This document shows positions 1 to 6,907 of a stretch of DNA of 10,812 nucleotides, piece after piece. Source of the stretch: Stramenopiles sp. TOSAG23-3 (lineage: Eukaryota > Sar); the NCBI GenBank assembly GCA_900128585.1, contig LT642783.1, forward strand, positions 1-10,812, in the 5' to 3' direction. A program made the position numbers and the translations under genes. Below the pieces are notes generated by a model. The model saw nothing but the letters and a program-made list of their open reading frames with translations, was not told where the DNA came from and ran no database searches. The number at the start of each line of letters is the position of its first letter. Within the stretch, counting starts at the first letter, position 1.

Positions 1-1
1 A

Positions 2-3000
2 CCCGTAGCGTCTGGCCCTCCCCGACCGCCGTCGCCCCCAGCGGCAATGGTATCTCAACTCACTGAAATGGGATTCGCTGAAGACGTTGTGAAACGTGCA
101 TTGGTTGCATCTGGCAACGATCCTAACCGTGCCGTTGAGTACTGTATGGACCCGGACTCGATGCCGTCCAACCCCCCACCCCCGATGCCACAAGGCGGGG
201 GACTTTTTGGTAGACTGTCCGGCTCAGCCCTCTTCGGGGGCTCTGCCGGCAGATTTGACATACCAGAAGAAACTGCAAGTGTGCCGAGGGCTCCTCGTGA
301 CCGCGCCTGGGAGCAACCTCCTTCGCGTTCGTCGGCTTCCTCTCTGCAAAGGGAATTGAGCAGAATGTTTGGGGGGCTAATGGGAGGGGAGACTTCGGAC
401 GAAGAAGGGGACGAAGACGGCGAAAATGCGGTTGAAGGTGGTGATTTGGTGCCCCCCCAAAATGAATTTATTGAAGCCTTAGCGCCTGGAATGATTGTCG
501 ATGGAAAGGATTCCTACGGAAAATGGTACGAAGCTACCGTGCTTGAAGTTTCGCAGGATGAGGATAACGGGAAACGTGCCTTCATACACTTTTTAGGATG
601 GAGCGACAAATTCAATGAGTGGATTGACCTTTCGTCGGGACGAGTACAACCAGCCCACTCGATGATCGAGCCATGGCGGGACGACTTGCTAGAACAAGGT
701 GCAATGGTGGAATACAGAGTGTCGAGGGAAAAGAGTGACGGTTCCTCCCAAGGTGGCCGGGAGTGGCACATTGTTAAGGTGATCAAAGTTGATAAGAACG
801 AGGAGAAAATTAAGATACGCTCCCTCATGCCCAATGACCGGGGTGCGACCGATTCTGTGTTGCGCGGGGAAGAATGGGTTTCAATCGACTCGGAACGTTT
901 GTGCAAACAAGGGACGCATATTATGGCGATCTCGACTACACCCGATAAGCTATTGAACGACCCTGGGGCCCTGGCAAGCTTGCTTCAAAACCCGCAATCC
1001 TTAAAGGGTGTCCTGGGAGCAATGACCCGCGCGGGCGGGGCATTCAACGCTCCTACCGGTGGCGACGGTATCTCTTCCCTTCAAAAGCAACTTAATTTTC
1101 TTGCGAAGAGAATTATTCGAGGCGAGTCTATCACCGAGACATCTGAAACAGTTGAAGACCCCTCGCCGCTGCACTGGACATGCTTTAAATGTACGTTTGA
1201 AAAGAACCTTCCCTCTCATGAGCGCTGCCGTCTTTGCGGGGCGAAGAGCGTGTCAAAAAAGCGTGATTTGCTCAAAAACTTAGCCGTAGTTGTCAGGAAC
1301 CAGACCTCGGGGGAATGGATGGAGGCCGTTATTGCCAGTCGGAACGATAACGATGGCTCGATAGTCGTCTCGTTCACTTCTTCCGAAATGAAAGATTTGA
1401 GGATCGAGAGCGGGGCCATTTCCGACTTTGTGGAAGTGTCAAAATTGGCGGCGGCCGTAGATAATGTTAAAGATGACAAAAAAGGCGAGGATAGTGAACA
1501 GAGTGGAAGAAACAGAAGTTCGGTAGATCGACATCGCAATGCAGAAATCATACGTGTAACCGGCAATGGAATACTTCAGGACAATCGTCCACAGAATTCT
1601 TTTTTTTCAGCGAGAAGTGAGGCGACGGCCTTTGAGCGCTCGAAGGCCTCCGAACTGTTCATTTCGATGCCCACGGAGACGAGAAATGCAAAGGGTGGCA
1701 AAGAGTTTTGCACTATTGGCCCCTTCGCGGTCCAAGTTTTTGTTGCCGAAAAGCATTTTTATGATGAGCTTTATGGCCCAATGTCGTCCAGAGAGACACA
1801 CATTTCTCGTATTAGCTCGTGCGTCAAGAAGCAGGAGCATCTTTACAACCCACTGGCTTTAGTGGGGGAAAGGGTTGAATTCTACTGGGTTTTGGAGGAG
1901 CAGTGGTTCAAGGGCACAGTGCAAGGATTTGATGGCATCAATAAGCTGCACACTATCGTGTACGACGATGGTGAAGTGAAAACGTATGATCTCGGGAAAA
2001 AGAAATGGCGGGCGTTGCGAAAAGTCAGCTTGAACGATAGGGTTGAATTATGGGACTGCGACAGTGCGAAAGTCAGAGAAGGCTCGGTATTTAAAGTCAA
2101 TGGAAACGGGGCTTCGTTCGACATCACACTAGATGATACGGGGGAAATGAAAGAAAACATCAACTGTGTTTCCATGCGCCTGATCCAGCAAGCATGTGGG
2201 GTGTGGAAAAAGGGCGATGAAGTCCAACTTCAATCGACAAACGAAGAGTTCTTTGTGGACGAAATACATTCCGCCGAAGGTGAGGCCATTGGTAAGGGAA
2301 ACGTTTGTCTGAAAAAAACTGAAAGCGGGGAGGGGAGTAGCCCTGGAATTAATGTCGAGTCAAGTAAGGTGCGGTCCCCTCTGCTTGTCCAGGAGCCCTC
2401 TGGGCCTCATATTCTTCACAATAAATGCTCGGATGCGATCCAACAGATTTTTATGAACCTCTGCTCATCCTTCAATTCAAATGCAAGAGCCGTCGATAAC
2501 CACGTAACTATGCAATCTATCCAGGTCGACCATGTAGGCGAATTGAAGGAATATTCTGCGATATGTCGCTATGGCTTTGAGGGAAAGGGTGAAGGACTTG
2601 GCCCGTTGACGCTCGCTGGTTTTGAAGCGATGGCGCTTGAACTGGCAGAGAAGGATCCTGCCGTTGTCTGGTCTGATATCACACAGATTGCACGCTACCA
2701 GTACGACATGGATCCTCAAAAAGTAGCTGAGGGCTCAGAGGAAGACAAAGTAGAAGAAATTGTGGGGTTAGACCTGTGCGAATCCTCAAAAATTTCCCCA
2801 AGCAAGTCGTTGCTTGCCGCAATAAAGGAGTGGCACTCCTCCGCGTGTGTGCCCAATATGGGAGAGACTGGTGGGACGAAGGTTTACTCCATATTCTACA
2901 AACTTGCCAAAATTCCGGACCTGTTTTCTGACCTTGACAGTAAAAGCCTGTACGGGGAAGTTGAAGGGGGGCAAAATAGGAAGCCTGGTGCAGCGTTGCC

Positions 3001-5206
3001 AAGTAGCCACAAACTTGCGTTGCTGAAGAGTTTGCGAGGCCTAGCCGCCGAATCCACCTACGTACTCGAGAATGAAAACTATTGGATTAACAAAAGCTTG
3101 ACACGGCGCCTGTTAAATAATGTAAACGACACCATGTGCATGGTGAGCGACACGTTGCAAGCAAACCTTGGCGCCTTGTTATCCGCCGGATACGACAGTG
3201 GAGCGTTTCTCTTCCCATATGACTTAAGACGGTACTACTTCCAGGCAACGGCATTCGGTATACGCCGCGCGCTATACTACGTCCAGCAAGACGATAAAAA
3301 GAAACAATTCGGTGGGGCATCGCCGTCACCATCGAAACTATCTTCCAGCCGCATCAAGTTCAGGCTGTCAAAACTGTGCCGAGAACTAGTTACTTTGTCC
3401 CGATCGTCGGTTCTAGAACACTCGCAGCTGTTTTTCTCGCAGCACGCCCATCGAAAGGGGGCACTAGAGGTACGATTTCTGGGCGAAAAGGGCACTGGAT
3501 CAGGGGTTACGCGAGAGTTTTACTCTACCCTGTCGTCTGCGTTTCAGCACCGAGCCGACTCCCAGTGCGGCGTTCGGGTAGACCCTAGCATATTCAGCGT
3601 TCTGCAGCCGTGCCCGTTTGTAGTATCCTCTGGTTACGGAGAGATCAATCCTTCGGGCAACATATCGAGCCAAGTGGCGGGATTTCCTTCGTTCGCGACC
3701 CGTGGGGTCATCTTGCGTAGTGGGAAATGGTACTACGAAGTAGAAGTGACGAAAGCTGGCCTGGCGCAGATTGGATGGGCCAGCTCGGATTACGAGGGGG
3801 GTAACTCTGACAACGGTGATGGTGTAGGGGACGACAAAGACAGCTGGGCATTTGATGGGTCCCGCGTGCTGAAATGGAACGCCGGTGCACAAGCTAGCTT
3901 TGGGGAAGCGTGGAAGGTCGGTGACGTCGTAGGCTGTGCGCTCAATTTTGACAGCAGAGAAATATCTTTCAGCCTCAATGGCTCGTTTGAAAAGCCTATG
4001 GGCGTTGCCTTTAAATTTGACGAAACGGTTGAAGGGATGTACCCAGCGGTTACAATAAACGCTTCTTTTTCGGGAAAAGTTTGCATTGGAGGCGGTCGCC
4101 ATGGCGCTACGAAGTACGATGGCCCTCCGGGCTTCGTGCCTGTCTTTGCTTTCGTGAACACTTCTACTGCGGGTGAAGCGGGAGGCTCCGAAGTCCCAGA
4201 GAAAACGGTCGGAAAGACTCACCCAATGTGGGTTGACGATACGCGGCAGCAGGGAGACTACGTTATGAACAGTATTGGTCTGTTTCCTGCCCCACTGCCA
4301 ACTGTCGAGAAGGCCGTAGTTGACGCGACGGTGGGTCGCTTTCAGTGCCTTGGGCAATTCGTCGCTCGGGCCCTTATGGAAGGTCAAATTTTACCGCTCC
4401 CGCTATCGATCGAATTCTTCTCCCTCGTCTTAGGGACAAAATTGCCGCTTCAATTGCTCGGAAAGATATTTGCGGACATGCCCACCCGAGGCTCTCTCGT
4501 TCTGAAACTCTCCGAATTTTCGTCCCGGAGTGCTGCAGAAAGGGGCAGCGATGCTGGCAAGAAAGAATTTTCCGAGCTGACGGGTGGGGATGAGCTTTAC
4601 ATGGAAGACATGGTGACTGGCTGTCCCCTCTTCCAAGGCGGGGAGAACGTCCAAGTGACCATCGAAAATGTTGGGCTGTACGTAGAACACATGCACAAAT
4701 TCCTTCTGGAAGATGGCGTTCAAGTTCAAGTGGAAGCGTTCCGGAAGGGACTTACGGACGTCTCGGAACCCCTGCTCCAGAAGCTCACCATGTTCAAACC
4801 TGCGGAAATTCGCCATCTAATTTGTGGGGATGATCGAATCGAGTGGACTGAGGAAGAACTTTTTGAAAGCCTTAACGCGGAACACGGGTACCGGCGCGAC
4901 TGCGTCGAGCTGAAGAATTTAGTGTCCGTGCTTACGAGTTTTAGTCAAGACGAACGAAAGGCGTTTCTGAGCTTCTTGACGGGGTGCCCCCACCTTCCAA
5001 ATGGTGGGATCAAGTACTTGGAGCCCCCGGTGTGCGTTATGAGAAAGAACCCAGACGACGAAGTTGCTTGCGTCGATGAGGCGCTGACGTCTAGCCGCAC
5101 TTGTCGTAACCAGCTTCACTTGCCGCCGTACAGCACCGTGGGAGTGATGCGGCAGAAGTTGAAGCAGAGCATGGAGGGCTCCAAGGGTATCATTGACTTG
5201 GCTTAG
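2..5206 (+). CDS. Large HECT-type E3 ubiquitin ligase with UBA, Tudor-like, RanBP2 zinc finger and inserted SPRY domains (5' end probably outside the window)
   Basis: This protein should take ubiquitin from an E2 onto a catalytic cysteine and pass it to substrates. The first ATG is at 47, but the frame stays open to the window edge and those 15 codons encode a Pro/Ala-rich linker, so the true start is probably upstream. Residue numbers here count from the ATG at 47. A UBA domain (1-34) is followed by a Gly/Pro linker and an acidic stretch (about 111-131). Next come a Tudor-knot-like module (about 145-203) and a second Tudor-like module (218-290). A RanBP2-type zinc finger (376-400) has the pattern W-x-C-x2-C-x11-C-x2-C. 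Further Tudor-like modules lie at about 404-470, 601-655, 658-710 and 719-760. Residues about 985-1120 match the region preceding HECT in TRIP12/UPL3. HECT starts near 1140, is interrupted by SPRY (about 1190-1350), resumes near 1393, and ends with catalytic Cys1686 (TGT at 5102-5104) in TCRNQLHLPPYS. The stop is TAG. Family assignment is firm; substrates are unknown. Confidence 0.93.
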   Translation, partial: PVASGPPRPPSPPAAMVSQLTEMGFAEDVVKRALVASGNDPNRAVEYCMDPDSMPSNPPPPMPQGGGLFGRLSGSALFGGSAGRFDIPEETASVPRAPRDRAWEQPPSRSSASSLQRELSRMFGGLMGGETSDEEGDEDGENAVEGGDLVPPQNEFIEALAPGMIVDGKDSYGKWYEATVLEVSQDEDNGKRAFIHFLGWSDKFNEWIDLSSGRVQPAHSMIEPWRDDLLEQGAMVEYRVSREKSDGSSQGGREWHIVKVIKVDKNEEKIKIRSLMPNDRGATDSVLRGEEWVSIDSERLCKQGTHIMAISTTPDKLLNDPGALASLLQNPQSLKGVLGAMTRAGGAFNAPTGGDGISSLQKQLNFLAKRIIRGESITETSETVEDPSPLHWTCFKCTFEKNLPSHERCRLCGAKSVSKKRDLLKNLAVVVRNQTSGEWMEAVIASRNDNDGSIVVSFTSSEMKDLRIESGAISDFVEVSKLAAAVDNVKDDKKGEDSEQSGRNRSSVDRHRNAEIIRVTGNGILQDNRPQNSFFSARSEATAFERSKASELFISMPTETRNAKGGKEFCTIGPFAVQVFVAEKHFYDELYGPMSSRETHISRISSCVKKQEHLYNPLALVGERVEFYWVLEEQWFKGTVQGFDGINKLHTIVYDDGEVKTYDLGKKKWRALRKVSLNDRVELWDCDSAKVREGSVFKVNGNGASFDITLDDTGEMKENINCVSMRLIQQACGVWKKGDEVQLQSTNEEFFVDEIHSAEGEAIGKGNVCLKKTESGEGSSPGINVESSKVRSPLLVQEPSGPHILHNKCSDAIQQIFMNLCSSFNSNARAVDNHVTMQSIQVDHVGELKEYSAICRYGFEGKGEGLGPLTLAGFEAMALELAEKDPAVVWSDITQIARYQYDMDPQKVAEGSEEDKVEEIVGLDLCESSKISPSKSLLAAIKEWHSSACVPNMGETGGTKVYSIFYKLAKIPDLFSDLDSKSLYGEVEGGQNRKPGAALPSSHKLALLKSLRGLAAESTYVLENENYWINKSLTRRLLNNVNDTMCMVSDTLQANLGALLSAGYDSGAFLFPYDLRRYYFQATAFGIRRALYYVQQDDKKKQFGGASPSPSKLSSSRIKFRLSKLCRELVTLSRSSVLEHSQLFFSQHAHRKGALEVRFLGEKGTGSGVTREFYSTLSSAFQHRADSQCGVRVDPSIFSVLQPCPFVVSSGYGEINPSGNISSQVAGFPSFATRGVILRSGKWYYEVEVTKAGLAQIGWASSDYEGGNSDNGDGVGDDKDSWAFDGSRVLKWNAGAQASFGEAWKVGDVVGCALNFDSREISFSLNGSFEKPMGVAFKFDETVEGMYPAVTINASFSGKVCIGGGRHGATKYDGPPGFVPVFAFVNTSTAGEAGGSEVPEKTVGKTHPMWVDDTRQQGDYVMNSIGLFPAPLPTVEKAVVDATVGRFQCLGQFVARALMEGQILPLPLSIEFFSLVLGTKLPLQLLGKIFADMPTRGSLVLKLSEFSSRSAAERGSDAGKKEFSELTGGDELYMEDMVTGCPLFQGGENVQVTIENVGLYVEHMHKFLLEDGVQVQVEAFRKGLTDVSEPLLQKLTMFKPAEIRHLICGDDRIEWTEEELFESLNAEHGYRRDCVELKNLVSVLTSFSQDERKAFLSFLTGCPHLPNGGIKYLEPPVCVMRKNPDDEVACVDEALTSSRTCRNQLHLPPYSTVGVMRQKLKQSMEGSKGIIDLA

Positions 5207-5328
5207 TTCTTCGTGTGTGTAACGTAACATATAAAAAAATTAATACAAGAACTAATGAATATAGGTTATACCTTATAAAATTACACTTCGTATATTTTAG
5301 AATAATGATATAAAACGTAAATATTTCA
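5207..5328. other. AT-rich 3' spacer between the HECT gene and the minus-strand hypothetical gene
   Basis: This short AT-rich stretch follows the HECT stop codon. A TGTGTGTAA run sits about 10 bases after the stop and an A7 tract with AATACA follows. These could serve 3' end formation, but no canonical AATAAA is seen. If the next gene is on the minus strand, the two genes are tail to tail and share this region. Confidence 0.4.
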
Positions 5329-5895
5329 TTAAGGCCTAAACGGGTATTGCTTTCTGTACAATAGAGGACTCAGTTTCTTCTGCTGCACAGCAGTTTTCCT
5401 CCGAATGGTTCCTGCAGATTTGCTACGCCTCGTTGGGGTGTGGGCTATGGTTCTACGCAAGGGTTGCAACACCGTGCTTGCACTATACGACCGCTGCATT
5501 CTTTTCGCTTTCAACAAGCGCAGGTCTTGCTTCATTTTGTTGATATTATTTGGACACATGGAAGTGGGGGCAACTATCGCCGGTGGTTTACTGATGGGAA
5601 CTATGTCTGGGAGCGTTGCGGCAGAAACGGTTTGCGGCATGCTCTTCCGTGTTTCCGGGCCTTTCGTTCGTTTCAACACGTTCGCATCGTGCTGGGTATC
5701 AAACGTCCACGGGAAAGTCCTTGCTATTTTTGGCTTTGCCCATTTGCTTCTTCTGTCAACCGTTTTAATTGATTTTGAGGGCTGAATTTCCACCAACCAT
5801 GGCAGCTCGTCAAGAAAGGTATTCCCCTCTTCTACGTCGCAGTCTTGGTTCCATGGAGAAGCCAACAGCGTTGATGCCACGAAAAGTATCGACAT
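5329..5895 (-). CDS. Hypothetical basic protein, 188 residues
   Basis: I do not recognise this protein. The open frame fills almost exactly a GC-richer island between AT-rich flanks, which is the main reason to believe it. It starts at ATG 5895, with an in-frame TGA 12 bases upstream, and ends with TAA at 5331-5329. The N-terminus has a short hydrophobic stretch (about 3-12) and an acidic patch (about 18-30, containing DELPWLVEI). The rest is rich in Lys, Arg, Ser, Thr and Pro, with no membrane segment. The C-terminal third has two basic-Ser motifs, MQRSYSAS and RRSKSAG, that resemble sites for basophilic kinases. A TTTTATATA stretch on the minus strand near 5937-5928 could be a TATA element with a short leader. 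Alternatives are a plus-strand frame at 5405-5785, or a plus-strand exon ending at a GAG/GTAAGT donor at 5911/5912. Confidence 0.5.
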   Translation of the reverse strand: MSILFVASTLLASPWNQDCDVEEGNTFLDELPWLVEIQPSKSIKTVDRRSKWAKPKIARTFPWTFDTQHDANVLKRTKGPETRKSMPQTVSAATLPDIVPISKPPAIVAPTSMCPNNINKMKQDLRLLKAKRMQRSYSASTVLQPLRRTIAHTPTRRSKSAGTIRRKTAVQQKKLSPLLYRKQYPFRP

Positions 5896-5975
5896 GTCGT
5901 TGCTTCAGGAGGTAAGTTCTTGTGCGTATATAAAACAGTAAGAAAGAGAAGAGAAGCAAGGAAACAAAATATGAT

Positions 5976-6000
5976 ATAAATATATATATATGTATATATG
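5976..6000. repeat. Alternating AT-rich run
   Basis: Alternating A and T with a single G form a low-complexity run in the spacer. It could overlap promoter elements of either flanking gene, but nothing specific can be read from it. Confidence 0.6.
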
Positions 6001-6159
6001 AAATTGGAAATTAAAAAGTAGGAACATCGATCACCGTTCTTGAAAACAATTTATTAGCATAGTCTCTCCTTGAAACAGTTCACGTACTAACCAGAACGTA
6101 CTATTTCGAGTACATTACTAGTAGAGCAGTAACTAATTTTTTTTTAAAATAAAATGCGC

Positions 6160-6198
6160 GAAGAAGAAGAAGAGAAGAAGAAGAAAAGAAGAAAAAAA
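6160..6198. repeat. GAA-type polypurine microsatellite
   Basis: This 39-base stretch is made only of A and G on the plus strand, built from GAA and GAAA units. It is a smaller relative of the tract at 6557-6710. Confidence 0.8.
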
Positions 6199-6392
6199 CA
6201 AACATAAATACAACAGGGTAATACGCAGTGAACTAAAATCAAGGAATGTTCCAAGAAAAGAAAAAAAACAATTCAAATTCCATACTACATACCTGTATAA
6301 TTAGTCTCCTGCCGCCAATAGCCGGTAGCCGGTAACTGGACAGGTATATACCCTAATATAAACTCTAATTTATTTCGCAAAAAAAAACAAAA

Positions 6393-6422
6393 AACACAAC
6401 AACAAAGAAGGGTTGTTGTGTT
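6393..6422. repeat. Perfect 11-bp inverted repeat with 8-base loop
   Basis: The arm AACACAACAAC at 6393-6403 pairs with GTTGTTGTGTT at 6412-6422 around the loop AAAGAAGG. It could form a hairpin in RNA or a small cruciform. The arms are low in complexity, so chance or microsatellite origin is possible. Confidence 0.6.
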
Positions 6423-6556
6423 GTTGTTCGATAATAAATTATTACGTATAAGTAGTAGGAGGTATTATTTAGTCTATTTATACTACCCGTACTCCTCGTA
6501 GGTATTGGCATTTCGTACGGTACACAGGTATTTAATACCCGTACCTGTACCTGTAC

Positions 6557-6579
6557 AGAAAGAAGAAGAAGAGAGAGTA

Positions 6580-6610
<31 letters not shown>

Positions 6611-6710
6611 AAGAAGAAGAAAAAAGAAGAAGAAGAAGAAAAAAGGAGAAAAGAAGAAGAAAGGAGAAGAAGAAAGAAGAAAAGAGAAAAAAAAAGAAAA
6701 AAAAAAGAAG
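6557..6710. repeat. Long polypurine tract (GAA)n and variants
   Basis: The plus strand is almost pure A/G for 154 bases, broken only at 6578-6580; 6581-6710 is 130 uninterrupted purines. It begins as regular GAA units and decays into GAAA, GGA and poly-A variants. It lies about 200 bases upstream of the start codon at 6908. Confidence 0.9.
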
Positions 6711-6772
6711 TTTTCAATTTTTTCTCGCGACGCAACAAAAACAGAAAAATTTTCAAGATTTTCACTTTGAAT

Positions 6773-6778
6773 TATAAA
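6773..6778 (+). promoter_or_regulatory. Candidate TATA element of the gene at 6908
   Basis: TATAAA occurs 130 bases before the start codon at 6908, in less repetitive sequence just after the polypurine tract. The position would allow a leader of roughly 100 bases. Support is only motif and place, and the surrounding AT richness makes chance matches likely. Confidence 0.22.
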
Positions 6779-6907
6779 CGAATGAATGGTGGAAATTGGA
6801 TGTATTCTTTTTGGAAAGGCAGTCGTTTTCTTTTCTTTCGTTAGTACAAAGACATCCTGCAAGTGACGAAACGTGTTTTGGGGGTGTTGTGAATAAATAT
6901 CGGTAGA

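Larger units (their letters stand above)
5896..6907. other. AT-rich intergenic region, about 1 kb
   Basis: No convincing gene is visible here. The stretch holds an alternating AT run, two purine microsatellites, an 11-bp hairpin and a GTAC-rich cluster with short inverted repeats. It presumably contains the promoters of the gene starting at 6908 and, if real, of the minus-strand gene ending at 5329. A minus-strand open frame over 6365-7021 exists only because a GAA tract reads as long Phe/Leu runs. Confidence 0.6.

Noticed and set aside
3500-4387. 295-codon minus-strand open frame opposite the SPRY/HECT region
   Set aside because: It is a shadow of the HECT gene; the plus strand here encodes clear SPRY and HECT motifs and the minus reading has none.
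5405-5785. 126-codon plus-strand open frame with hydrophobic stretches
   Set aside because: It covers only part of the GC-richer island and is antisense to a longer frame that fills the island. It is kept only as an alternative in the finding on that island.
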